This document shows positions 22,464 through 32,684 of a DNA stretch of 64,000 nt, piece by piece (the stretch's first letter is position 1; every line of letters starts with the position of its first letter). The position numbers were made by a program, and so were the translations under genes. The DNA comes from Parasitella parasitica (lineage: Eukaryota; Mucoromycota; Mucoromycetes; Mucorales; Mucoraceae), in contig MU619261.1 of the NCBI GenBank assembly GCA_025201805.1, positions 65,593 through 129,592 of the forward strand. The letters are read 5' to 3'. Under the pieces are notes generated by a model. The model was not told where the DNA came from, ran no database searches, and worked only from the letters and a program-made list of their open reading frames with translations.

Positions 22464-23090
22464 ATGAAGTGTTTTGTTTATATGTCTCTCTGTGCATTTT
22501 TAATTGCATTGCTCATTACTAACACCAAAGCGTTCAACATTCGTGGCCATGGTGTTGCCACTGTTATGAAATTCGATAATTCTGCTGTCACTAGCGCTTT
22601 AGAAAAACGTGGCGGCGGCCGTGGTACCTGGTAAAATCAGCTTGTCTCTCAACACATTATATTCCTCCTTAACAGCATTTTTCGATTTTAATGTATTGCT
22701 AGGTACACCGGTGGTGACTTGAAGAACGCGGCTTGTTTTGGCCGTAAAGGTCGCCCTGATTTTACCCCTAAAGCTTCAGATATGATTGGGGCTATGGTAA
22801 ATGAGATATCTTGTACCAATAAGCATTGTCTAACATGAGATCTATAGAAAATGCACGGATTCGAAAACTGTGACAAATGTATGAAGGTTACCAACACCGA
22901 GAACAAAAACACTGTTATTGTCAAGATTGTTGATAAATGTGCTGGCTGCGATAACAATAGCGCAATCGATTTAACTCCTGCTGCATTCAAAAAGCTTGAA
23001 AAAGACCTCGGTGAGGGTGTTCTTAAAATCTCCTGGAAGGTTGTCGATTGTCCTAGTAACATTGAAGATATTGGGCCTAATGATGATTAA
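22464..23090 (+). CDS. Secreted RlpA/expansin-like double-psi beta-barrel protein, paralogue B
   Basis: Three exons (22464-22630, 22703-22796, 22848-23090) with the same phases as paralogue A give 167 residues. There is a signal peptide (MKCFVYMSLCAFLIALLITN, then TKA), a linker ending EKRGGGRGTW and the barrel. Barrel motifs are NAACFGRKGRPDF, FENCDKCMKVTN, VKIVDKCAGC, IDLTPAAFKKLEKD and ISWKVVDCP, with a short acidic end (DIGPNDD). The linker shares the [EQ][KR]R[GR]-x-x-GTW stretch with the others, which may be a Kex2-like processing site. It differs from A mainly in the signal peptide, linker and last ten residues, as expected for a recent tandem duplicate. Confidence 0.85.
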
Positions 23091-24018
23091 GCGGATACAC
23101 ACTAAAATATGCCTAGATGGTACACTTTCTTACCTCACTAATCTAATATAATAGTCTTTTTCTTTCGTATATGCTTGAATAAATGACAATAAAAGCTTTT
23201 AGAAACTCATTTCATAATATCCTGATAGTTCTAGAGGCATTCAACAAAAAAGTAATACATATCAGCAAACGGATGTACCCCTTGTAAAATACAGTTTCAT
23301 TCAAATTGATCAAAGTCTTCAATTCATAATGATCCGCTATCTTTTTTAACTGTTTTTAGGCAAATATGCTGTCCTGGCATAAGTATATAAATTTCAATCT
23401 GTTGTTTACTTGCTCTTCGCTATTGGAAATCATTACGCATGATTAATATCTGGATTACATAAATAACTTTAGAGACCTGATGTTATCAAGAATAACAATC
23501 TTCATCACCTTGGCTTGATTGTAGAATTAATAAAGAATAAATTTCCAGAGATCATCCCCAAAATATCTACAATTATTCTATAATTAATCTCTTTTTAGGT
23601 ATGATTCTATAAGCTTCTTGATACCAGGACATCTATTAGTGTTACTCTTTACTTCTATCAGTTTATAAGAAGTTAATTCATACATGGGCATATAGTAGCT
23701 TAAATACGTCAACTAAATTCTTTAGTGTTGTTTGTTTGAGCAACTGTTGCATTTTGCTTTTCTAAATATGGATAAAAAACAAGCTGTTGTTCATTGTGAG
23801 TTCAGTGTTTAATCAACAGTTCATTGTAATCATCAGCAACAAACTATTCACGGTTTCATTGTGTCCATTGTTTTGGGCATGGTGGTAACACAACAGGAAT
23901 ATCATTTTTGTTAAAAGGCAAGTACAATTTTTCGTCTTCTTCTTTTCTTGACCTTTAATCTTGTTCTTCAACTAATCTTTTCATCAAAGCCCAATCCATT
24001 CCTTAATTCACATCTCAA
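23091..24018. other. Spacer between DPBB paralogues B and C
   Basis: No gene is supported. AATCATCAGCAA at 23829 and TTAAAAGGCAA at about 23914 match elements at the same distance from the ATG in paralogues A and B. Confidence 0.45.
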
Positions 24019-24723
24019 ATGAAGTTTGTTACTTGTATCTCTCTTTGTACACTTGTAATTTTATCTCTTGTTAAAGCTTCAAAGGCATTTGATATGCATG
24101 ACCCTAATGACGCCACTGCATACTTGAATCTTACTGATATCAATACTGGTATTTTGGAAAAGCGTTATAAAAGACCAGAGTTTCGCGGTACCTGGTAAAA
24201 TCAAGTTTCATGAAATCATTGGAACCTTTGCTGACACATTTTTGGTTTTATTAGGTACGACGGCGAGGATTTAAGGAACGCTGCTTGCTATGAACGTAAT
24301 GGTCTTCCACAATTCCATGCTAAAGACTCTTATATGATTGGTGCTATGGTAAGGGAATCTTGTAGGAGCTACATTTATAAAAATTCACTAACCCGATACT
24401 CATAGAAAATGCACAAGTTTGAAAACTGCTACAAATGCATGAAAATTACTAACAAAAAGAACAAGAAGTCCATTGTTGTCAAGATTGTTGACCATTGCGC
24501 TGGCTGTATAGTCGGTAAAGACATCGATTTGACCAAGACAGCATTCAGAAAGCTTGAAAGCAATTTAGATGTTGGTGAGCTTGACCTCTCCTGGAAGGTT
24601 ACCGATTGTCCCAGTGATATCTATCCTCAAATGGGCCCTCATAAAGACTCTGGAAAGTCCAAAAAGCCCAATAAATCTCACAAATCCAAGAAATCGAACA
24701 AAGCTCACAAGTCGAAAAAGTAG
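24019..24723 (+). CDS. Secreted RlpA/expansin-like double-psi beta-barrel protein, paralogue C with Lys-rich tail
   Basis: Three exons (24019-24194, 24255-24348, 24406-24723) give 195 residues. The signal peptide is MKFVTCISLCTLVILSLVKA. The linker ends LEKRYKRPEFRGTW and the barrel has NAACYERNGLPQF, FENCYKCMKITN, VKIVDHCAGC, IDLTKTAFRKL and LSWKVTDCP. Unlike A and B it has a 27-residue extension made almost only of Lys, Ser, His and Asn in SHKSKKSNKAHKSKK-type repeats. Such a basic tail could bind polyphosphate, nucleic acid or anionic wall polymers; this is inference. One lysine of the VDKCAGC motif is replaced by histidine. Confidence 0.85.
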
Positions 24724-25217
24724 AAGCCAAAAATTCAAAAAAAGGCCCTTAAAAAAAAAGCTCTAGAGAATCCAGAAAGCATCAAGCACTTCATGCTTCC
24801 CATGTTCATAAACTTATTAATAGCTTTCTTTTCGTAAATACTCTGTATCATTTTTTTTTTCATTTGAATAAATAACATGTAAAAAGTACTTTTTCATTAT
24901 TAATGATTTACACTCGGCCTTGGCAATCCTACTTGTTAATATTTTCATAGGCTTTATAAATCCGTATGGCCTTAACATAAGAAAAGCCTAGTAGTATATG
25001 ATTCATTGTGCTATGTCTGTTATAAATTATGTGACGATAATTTGAGACAATAACAAATTAAATAATTTCATTGTGCAAAAATTCACTTTATGTTTGCGTG
25101 TTTTTCTTCGAGTATCGTTCATGAGTTTTGCTATTTATATCTTTGTACCATTACGCATATTTATTGGTGTATTTATTCATACCCATATTAATAATTTAGC
25201 CCTTTTGACACCATAAT
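24724..25217. other. Spacer between DPBB paralogue C and the transposon structure
   Basis: Plain AT-rich DNA with AATAAA-like signals after the paralogue C stop. No gene is seen. It ends at the TA dinucleotide (25218-25219) that borders the first Tc1-like element. Confidence 0.4.
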
Positions 25218-25236
25218 ACAGTCGTTACGGAAATCA

Positions 25237-25375
25237 TTGTCGTTCTTTTTTCAGAAAATTGTCGTTCTTTTAAAAATACATTGTCGCTGATTGAATATAA
25301 ATTGTCGTTTTATAATTTTGATTTGTCGTTATGAGTTGGTTAAATTGTCGTTTTAAGAAAGGTTATATTGTCGTT
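25237..25375 (+). repeat. Seven phased ATTGTCGTT-type subterminal boxes
   Basis: Boxes begin at 25237, 25259, 25281, 25302, 25322, 25344 and 25367, so spacings are 22, 22, 21, 20, 22 and 23 bp. The third reads ATTGTCGCT and the fifth TTTGTCGTT; the others are exact. Spacing is close to two helical turns, placing all boxes on one DNA face. They lie between the terminal inverted repeat and the transposase ATG at 25425, so they could serve as transposase binding sites or as promoter sites. Confidence 0.85.
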
Positions 25376-25424
25376 TTTGTTTCTGCCTTTTACTGGATCG
25401 TATTTTTCTTTTATTCAAATTACA

Positions 25425-26767
25425 ATGTCAAGTGTTTTTTATTATGAAGATGGACAAGATAACCTTTACGATGAGAATGGGATGAAAGTAGATGATCCCA
25501 TGGAAGATGTCCTGACTGAAGTCAATGACCCCAACATTGTCTTGGAAACACTAACTAATCAGAATACGTACTTTGATCAAAAGCCTCTCGAGAAGCTAGT
25601 TGTAGACAAAGTAACAAATGGTGTTAAATCAGAAAAACGTACAACTACAGTCTCCGTTTACACGAATTATAGCGATAAAGAAAGAGAACAGTTTATTGAT
25701 AAAATGATTGAGTGTGCACAAGAAAAGGGAGTATGGGAATTAATGTTCGAAATGCACAAAGATGGTGGAAACAGTACAGAGAAGACGGCACCATGCCATA
25801 CAAAAAAAACAGTGAAATGAAAGGTCGTCCTAGTACTTTTACCGAGGAGCATGATAGTTTCCTCATCAAATTGATAGACAACGATCCCCAAATCATTGTC
25901 AGTGATATTATGGAGATGTTGATTGTAGAATTTGAGGGTTTCAGCATTTCTAACTCTCAACTTAACCATCATTTGAAAAATGATTTATGCCTTACCATGA
26001 AGAAAGCTACCCTCGAAGCAGAAGCAAGAAATTCACCAGAAAACTTGCAGGAAAGATTCGATTGGTTTATGAAATGGAAAGACTCTGATCTCGACTTCAC
26101 AAGAAATTGTGTCTTCATAGATGAGGCCGGCTTTCATGTGAATATGCGATTTAATTATGCAAGATCTGCTGCTGGAACTCGTGCCCGTGTTAAAACCGAA
26201 AAAACTAGAACACCTTCGCATACAATCATTGGTGCCATTCACTCAGGCAGTGTCCTTCTTGTTCAGTTAAGAAAACCTCCTTCTAAGAAGGAACTACTGG
26301 GTCAACAAACCCCTAAAAAGCGGAAAACAACTATTAAAGGGGTAAAGAGAGCTGCCTCACCACCACCAGAGGATAAAGCTAATCCCCCTAAAGGTACTAC
26401 TACCGCTCACTTCATTAAGTTTATAAACGAGTTACTTGATGTAATGGACTTGGATGAGAAGTTAAAAGGATGTTATCTGGTACTAGACAACGCATCAACT
26501 CATAAATCGCAGCCGATGAAGCGGAAGATTGAGAAGAGAGGATACAAATTGATGCATTTACCGCCCTATTCACCAGAGCTAAATCCTATAGAGCAATTTT
26601 GGGCTTTAGTTAAGAGAAAACTTAAACGAGATCGTATGATGAGTGAAGAGAACCTATCCAGTAGAATTGCCGATGCATGTAATCAAGTTTTGATTAGTGA
26701 CCTTTACGGTTTCGCTAATCACTCTAAACATCAAATTAGAAATTGTTTTAATAAAACCCCTATGTAA
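25425..26767 (+). CDS. Tc1-like DDE transposase in two overlapping frames
   Basis: Frame one runs from the ATG at 25425 to a stop at 25820. Frame two, shifted by -1, is open over 25712-26767. Frame one begins MSSVFYYEDGQD and is acidic. Frame two supplies the helix-turn-helix (INVRNAQRWWKQYRED) and the catalytic core. In the core, the first Asp is in FIDEAGF, the second in LVLDNAST and the Glu in PELNPIEQF. There are 34 residues between the last two, the DD34E spacing of Tc1 elements. A basic Lys/Arg-Pro stretch (PKKRKTTIKGVKRA) may act as nuclear localisation signal. The overlap contains A-AAG-GGA at 25724-25730, a possible -1 slippery site; slipping there gives a 447-residue fusion. A small deletion that broke the gene is the alternative. 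The second copy has the same arrangement. Confidence 0.85.
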
Positions 26768-27690
26768 TCGTTCCATCTGCTGTTTTTTTTAGAGATATAC
26801 TGTTGTCATCAAAGTTAAAAATTAAGACGAAAATACAGATAACTAAAAATGACAATATAACCTTTCTTAAAACGACAATGACTTCCGTAACGACTGTATT
26901 CGCACAAAAAAAAAAAAAATTGGGTCAAAATTTGAGAACCAATTCGCGCACGCCTGGAACAAAAATGAACCATATCGTAAAGTTGGTGAGATTCCAGAGT
27001 AACAAATATACAAACCAAAGATCCGGTGCTGATGTTTATGTGGAGCTTACAGCAATGTTTGTTCTTTAACATATTATTAATTAGAACGGAGTGTACAGCT
27101 AAAAAATCGCCTTTTTTGGATTTCGAATCTCCTAATTTGATTGATTCAAGCTATTTCGCCCGACTTTCAACATGATTTATTCTGTTGAAAGAGTTCTTAT
27201 TTCAAATCAAAATACACGACCATTTATTTCACGCTTTGTTGCTTACGCGCATATTTTTTTTATAGTTTTCTAAAACTTCTATATATTTTTAATTAGTTTT
27301 TGAAAATGAGATATACTTGATTTAACGCCGACTTCTCAAAAATTCGAAACTTGAATGGGAATTACAAAACCAAACAAAGCATTTATACACTCTATTCCTC
27401 GCTGGATTGTGTTTATTTTGCCGTGTTCTTGTCACCGATATAGATTTTATAAAATCAATATACAACAAAAAAATGTGCTCTTCGATAATAAATCAATAAG
27501 GTCTTATTTATTTTATTATAATGATATTTATATCACCCCAGCGCTAGCATTGATAGTCCTTGTACTAGTAAGAGTTTAATATCACTAAGCTTTTTCCGCT
27601 TGACTTTGATTTTATAGTAGCCCAAATCTGTCCAATGAAATTGAGTCTGGAGTATTAGGAGAAAGGAGCAATTAATAAAAATTAATAGAG

Positions 27691-27927
27691 AAGGGCCCAG
27701 AAACAGACGCTTACATGGTACCAACAGAGGAGTTGCACACTGCACACTGCTAGATTCCTTCTGCTCAAATAAAAAAAAAATAGTAATGATGAATAGAAAA
27801 AGATGAAGAGAAGAAGGGCCCAGAAACAGACGCTTACATGGTACCAACAGAGGAGTTGCACACTGCACACTGTTAGATTCCTTCTGCTCAAATAAAAAAA
27901 AAATAGTAATGATGAATAGAAAAAGGT
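27691..27927. repeat. Two-copy tandem repeat, 123-bp period
   Basis: The unit starts AAGGGCCCAGAAACAGACGC at 27691 and again at 27814. It continues through GGTACCAACAGAGGAGTTGC, an 8-9 nt CACTGCACACTG stretch and an A-run to GATGAATAGAAAAAG. The copies differ by about one base (CTGCTAGA versus CTGTTAGA), so the duplication is recent. Confidence 0.85.
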
Positions 27928-27931
27928 AATG

Positions 27932-27961
27932 ACAATAATAATAATAATAATAATAATAATA
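27932..27961. repeat. (AAT)n microsatellite
   Basis: About nine AAT units directly after the 123-bp tandem repeat. Confidence 0.85.
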
Positions 27962-28073
27962 GTGATGACGTTATCTTTTGTGGCTTTTTCTGACTTTAAA
28001 AAACGCTGGGTTAGTTTTAAGTTGGATAAATGTGAAACAATCTCATCCGGCTATTTTGCAGGAAACACTCAAT

Positions 28074-29960
28074 ATGTCTGATGTACTAACTCGTAAGTAT
28101 ATCACCTTTTTTGTGTCGAGCTTTGCAATAAAAAAATTATGTTTTTAGTTATGGAAGACTTTATTAAGGCTGAAAGATACCCCAGCTTGGTCAAATTTTG
28201 TGCTGCTCACGAGGATCCTATTAAGGCATACATTAGTCATTTCGAAAACGCAGTAGCGGCAAAAAAAAATCTACAAGTTAAAATGAAATTAGCTTTTAAT
28301 AATGTGCGCGGGAAAAAGAAAAGAGGCCCAGGAGTTGAGATAAACCTAGAATCATCATATGCTGAAGCAAAAGCTGTGGATGCAATCACTATAGCTGGTT
28401 GGGAAAGCTTGGCTACCTCTGTTCAACAAGCAAAAGAAAAGCTTATTTCAAATCAGGTCAGCTTATAAAATATGCAAAAATACAAAATTGCACCTACTAA
28501 TAATGTTTAATAGAGAACTGAGGGTCATGAACATAATAATACTGATGTTGAAAGCGCGAGCAGCACCCAAGAAGAAATTGTTGATACTTCCAGTGAACAG
28601 AGTTATGATGAGCAGGATGATTCTAGTATACTACAGCAATTCTATAAATATAAAAAGGCAACTGAAGTTTCAGCAAAAAAACGAGGTTTTTATGTTGATG
28701 GTAACCTCCATGAAATCCTGTAAGTTTAATACTCCTAGTTGCAAAAAGATCAGCATTAACATTAATTGTATAGTTGCTTATCGGACGTTCTATTTTTGAA
28801 AGAAAATGAATATAGCGATGAGCAAATCAGTCATTTTGGGGCTACAAATTTGGATAGACTACGAAGTACTTTAATCACAAAATACATGGATTCGAAGGTG
28901 AAATTTGATACCAATTTATATAACCAAGTATCAGAAATATTACGGGTAAGACTTAGTGAAAAGATAGTTTTTATGCATTATTTAAGCGTTGATAATTGTT
29001 TTTTGTTTCTCCATAGGATTTTCGTTCCCAAGATGGCACACGGAAAACAAAAGAGAAACTCAGCGAGTTGCTAAAAGAAGCTTGCGATGATGACTACAAA
29101 TTAATCGAAATTATAATCAACTGGTGAGTTCTCAAAATAATTCGATAAAAGTAAATGACTCACATTGTACTTTTCATTATGGTAAGAATAGCTTCAATAA
29201 GCTCCCTCTTTTTACCCGGATGAATGAAGAGATTGGTGAAGCAGAGTTGCAAGGAAACTACATTGATCCCATAGTATATCCCATGTTTCACAATCCACAG
29301 GAGAACATATATTTTCGATGGTATATGAATACGTTGCACTGTTAAAAATTACATTCTTGATTAATAGTTTATTGTATATATTTTCCTATTAAATTAGGTT
29401 AAATAGGCAAACCCCAGATACGGAAACACGAAGACCGGATGTCACATTTACAAAATGAAGCAAAGAAGAATTGATAGCTCAATAGGTTTCGTTGAAGTTA
29501 AACCTGAAAAAAGTGATTCAGTCAAGAGACATGAAGATATGATTCGGCTGGTCGCCTTTTGTAAAGATGCGTTGGAAAAGCAAAGTAGAAAAACTATGAT
29601 TGCAGTGCAAGTTGTTGGTAAGAGTTTACAGGCTGATGAGATGTGTGAAGTGATTTTCAAACTTTCTTACATGCTGTAGGATTTTATATTTCCTTCTATA
29701 TCTTTGTTTCTGTAGATGGATTACATTTAATGGTTGAGCTTTATTCCTTCGAAACGGCAAAGTATCTTGATCAACTTTCTCACTTACTCAGCTCGTTCGA
29801 TAAATTAAAGCAAGTTATAATTTGCAGCAGGGATAATTGTGTTGAATCTCAAGGTAGTGCCAGGAAAAGAAATTCTAGTCTAGATATATCAGAACTTCAT
29901 CGGATTATCAACATTAAGAAACCAAAAGGTTTAAGAACATCCCTGTCGTTCAAAAAATAA
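28074..29960 (+). pseudogene. PD-(D/E)XK-nuclease-like gene, frameshifted, carried between two inverted transposons
   Basis: Exons can be joined from ATG 28074 (MSDVLT, then MEDFIKAERYPSL at 28148) through about seven introns to the stop at 29958-29960. The N-terminal 120 residues are basic and helical (KGKKKRGPG-type patch), then an acidic linker and helical regions follow. The C-terminal half contains RRPDVTFTK, then GFVEVKPEK about 15 residues later, then VVGFYISFYIFVSVDGLHLMVELY. The spacing of Asp and E-x-K fits the PD-(D/E)XK nuclease fold. Between the two motifs the frame is broken: after TFTK comes TGA at 29456-29458, and the continuation (MKQRRIDSSIGF) is one base off, as if one A were lost from the A-run at 29452-29455. 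Function is inferred from motifs only. I recall similar hypothetical proteins as common in Mucorales genomes but cannot verify it. Confidence 0.6.
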
Positions 29961-30173
29961 TTTATATTTTCAAGCAGAAAATATTTTACATGTTACTACG
30001 CTGTATGCCGTGTTTTTATATAATTATATGCTAGCTTTTATGCCGAGTTTTTATACAATTACTAATTTGCTTTTATACCAAGTTTTTATATAATTCTCTC
30101 TCTTTATCATTATTTTATCAATATTCATAGTCTTATTTTTATATATTATAGTTACAAAAAAAATTATAAAGAA
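29961..30173. other. Inner spacer right of the nuclease-like gene
   Basis: Short AT-rich stretch with repeats of TTTATACCAAGTTTTTATATAAT-like sequence. No gene is seen. The right inverted-repeat arm begins at its end. Confidence 0.4.
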
Positions 30174-30345
30174 TAAAGAACAAACATTGCTGTAAGCTCC
30201 ACATAAACATCAGCACCGGATCTTTGGTTTGTATATTTGTTACTCTGGAATCTCACCAACTTTACGATATGGTTCATTTTTGTTCCAGGCGTGCGCGAAT
30301 TGGTTCTCAAATTTTGACCCAATTTTTTTTTTTTTTGTGCGAATA

Positions 30346-32023
30346 CAGTCGTTACGGAAGTCATTGTCGTTTTAAGAAAGGTTATATTGTCATTTTTAGT
30401 TATCTGTATTTTCGTCTTAATTTTTAACTTTGATGACAACAGTATATCTCTAAAAAAAACAGCAGATGGAACGATTACATAGGGGTTTTATTAAAACAAT
30501 TTCTAATTTGATGTTTAGAGTGATTAGCGAAACCGTAAAGGTCACTAATCAAAACTTGATTACATGCATCGGCAATTCTACTGGATAGGTTCTCTTCACT
30601 CATCATACGATCTCGTTTAAGTTTTCTCTTAACTAAAGCCCAAAATTGCTCTATAGGATTTAGCTCTGGTGAATAGGGCGGTAAATGCATCAATTTGTAT
30701 CCTCTCTTCTCAATCTTCCGCTTCATCGGCTGCGATTTATGAGTTGATGCGTTGTCTAGTACCAGATAACATCCTTTTAACTTCTCATCCAAGTCCATTA
30801 CATCAAGTAACTCGTTTATAAACTTAATGAAGTGAGCGGTAGTAGTACCTTTAGGGGGATTAGCTTTATCCTCTGGTGGTGGTGAGGCAGCTCTCTTTAC
30901 CCCTTTAATAGTTGTTTTCCGCTTTTTAGGGGTTTGTTGACCCAGTAGTTCCTTCTTAGAAGGAGGTTTTCTTAACTGAACAAGAAGGACACTGCCTGAG
31001 TGAATGGCACCAATGATTGTATGCGAAGGTGTTCTAGTTTTTTCGGTTTTAACACGGGCACGAGTTCCAGCAGCAGATCTTGCATAATTAAATCGCATAT
31101 TCACATGAAAGCCGGCCTCATCTATGAAGACACAATTTCTTGTGAAGTCGAGATCAGAGTCTTTCCATTTCATAAACCAATCGAATCTTTCCTGCAAGTT
31201 TTCTGGTGAATTTCTTGCTTCTGCTTCGAGGGTAGCTTTCTTCATGGTAAGGCATAAATCATTTTTCAAATGATGGTTAAGTTGAGAGTTAGAAATGCTG
31301 AAACCCTCAAATTCTACAATCAACATCTCCATAATATCACTGACAATGATTTGGGGATCGTTGTCTATCAATTTGATGAGGAAACTATCATGCTCCTCGG
31401 TAAAAGTACTAGGACGACCTTTCATTTCACTGTTTTTTTTGTATGGCATGGTGCCGTCTTCTCTGTACTGTTTCCACCATCTTTGTGCATTTCGAACATT
31501 AATTCCCATACTCCCTTTTCTTGTGCACACTCAATCATTTTATCAATAAACTGTTCTCTTTCTTTATCGCTATAATTCGTGTAAACGGAGACTGTAGTTG
31601 TACGTTTTTCTGATTTAACACCATTTGTTACTTTGTCTACAACTAGCTTCTCGAGAGGCTTTTGATCAAAGTACGTATTCTGATTAGTTAGTGTTTCCAA
31701 GACAATGTTGGGGTCATTGACTTCAGTCAGGACATCTTCCATGGGATCATCTACTTTCATCCCATTCTCATCGTAAAGGTTATCTTGTCCATCTTCATAA
31801 TAAAAAACACTTGACATTGTAATTTGAATAAAAGAAAAATACGATCCAGTAAAAGGCAGAAACAAAAACGACAATATAACCTTTCTTAAAACGACAATTT
31901 AACCAACTCATAACGACAAATCAAAATTATAAAACGACAATTTATATTCAATCAGCGACAATGTATTTTTAAAAGAACGACAATTTTCTGAAAAAAGAAC
32001 GACAATGGTTTCCGTAACGACTA
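30346..32023 (-). mobile_element. Tc1/mariner (IS630 superfamily) transposon, copy 2, inverted
   Basis: Same element as copy 1 but on the minus strand, with its box-rich end facing outwards (boxes at about 31867-32006). TA borders it at 30344-30345 and 32024-32025. The outermost base of the outer inverted repeat is changed (A for G), which may impair end recognition. Confidence 0.9.
30475..31817 (-). CDS. Tc1-like DDE transposase in two overlapping frames (copy 2)
   Basis: The predicted products of both frames are identical to those of copy 1, including the DD34E core (FIDEAGF, LVLDNAST, NPIEQF) and the -1 shift at the A-AAG-GGA heptamer. The start ATG corresponds to about 31817 on the minus strand. 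Identity over the whole coding region shows that the two copies separated very recently or are kept alike by conversion. If the -1 shift is a mutation rather than a recoding site, both copies are dead and were duplicated after the damage. Confidence 0.85.
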
Positions 32024-32025
32024 TA

Positions 32026-32684
32026 TAGCACGTCTACCAATCTACATTTTTTCGCGAAGAAGTTTGTCTTGTTGAAATTATCGTGCATTCAACACATACG
32101 TATCCTTTTATTAAACTACATTTTGTTACAGACAAGTCTCCAATTCATCGAAATTTTGGGAACAGATTTGTCTTATAATCATGAATTATAAGAATTTTAA
32201 TTGCTATAAGAATATTACTTGAGAGCAGATCGTTAGATCAAAACCTCAGGTAATTCAAATTGCTATTTTAGGCAATTTTGTCTCGGTTAAAGCCAGAACT
32301 AAAATTGGATAGATAATGAATATTTCGCACACCTTTCCCATTTAACCGTGTAAAATGCAGATAATATTTAGCTTGTAGTTTTGATTCAAAGTGTATAATT
32401 TAATAAATATCTAACATGCACCAAAATAAATCACTGTGACAAATAAATCTTTAAAATATTATCATCTATGATTTTACCATCAACATAGAATTACAAAAAA
32501 AAACTAGGTATGAATGATTAAATATGTCAGGGAGAGGAAGAGGCTCGCTTGTGTGTGGAAAACACTGCGCTTTTTTCTAATTACTTGTAGTTTTACCAGG
32601 AAAAAAAGAAAGATGTATAAGGTAATAAAGAGGAGAAGGGATTTATAGAAGCATGTAATATTAGTACAGAAAGAGAGAAAAACA
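32026..32684. other. Spacer between the transposon structure and DPBB paralogue D
   Basis: AT-rich, with the 3' flank of paralogue D at its right end. No gene is supported. Confidence 0.4.

Larger units (their letters stand above)
25220..26896 (+). mobile_element. Tc1/mariner (IS630 superfamily) transposon, copy 1
   Basis: The element starts CAGTCGTTACGGAAATCATT and ends with the inverted form (AATGACTTCCGTAACGACTG). It is flanked by TA on both sides (25218-25219 and 26897-26898), the standard target of this superfamily. It holds one transposase region on plus. The left end carries seven ATTGTCGTT-type boxes and the right end two. A second copy lies in inverse orientation at 30346-32023. The last two left boxes with their spacer are almost the same as the two right boxes, so the left end looks like an expanded version of the right end. 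Confidence 0.9.
25220..27068 (+). repeat. Left arm of a 1.85-kb inverted repeat (transposon plus 172 bp of flank)
   Basis: This arm is nearly identical, in reverse, to 30174-32023. The match runs past the inner end of the transposon for about 170 bases (26897-27068), up to GTTCTTTA, after which the two sides diverge. The only difference I noticed in the flank is 13 versus 14 A residues in one run. Confidence 0.9.
27069..28073. other. Inner spacer left of the nuclease-like gene
   Basis: AT-rich DNA with no supported gene. It includes a 123-bp tandem duplication (27691-27927), an (AAT)n microsatellite near 27935-27960 and the presumed promoter of the nuclease-like gene. Confidence 0.5.
30174..32023 (-). 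repeat. Right arm of the 1.85-kb inverted repeat
   Basis: This is the reverse complement of 25220-27068 with very few differences. Its outer end reads CGTAACGACTA, where the left arm would give CGACTG, and it has ACCATT where the left has ATCATT. It is followed by TA at 32024-32025. Confidence 0.9.

Noticed and set aside
25237-25375. Regular short repeats that could suggest a CRISPR-like array
   Set aside because: Boxes are only 9 bp with 12-14 bp spacers, lie inside a transposon end and occur in a eukaryote.
26803-27069. 88-codon frame at the inner edge of transposon copy 1
   Set aside because: It starts within the terminal repeat and runs through an A-run whose length differs in copy 2; no domain is seen.
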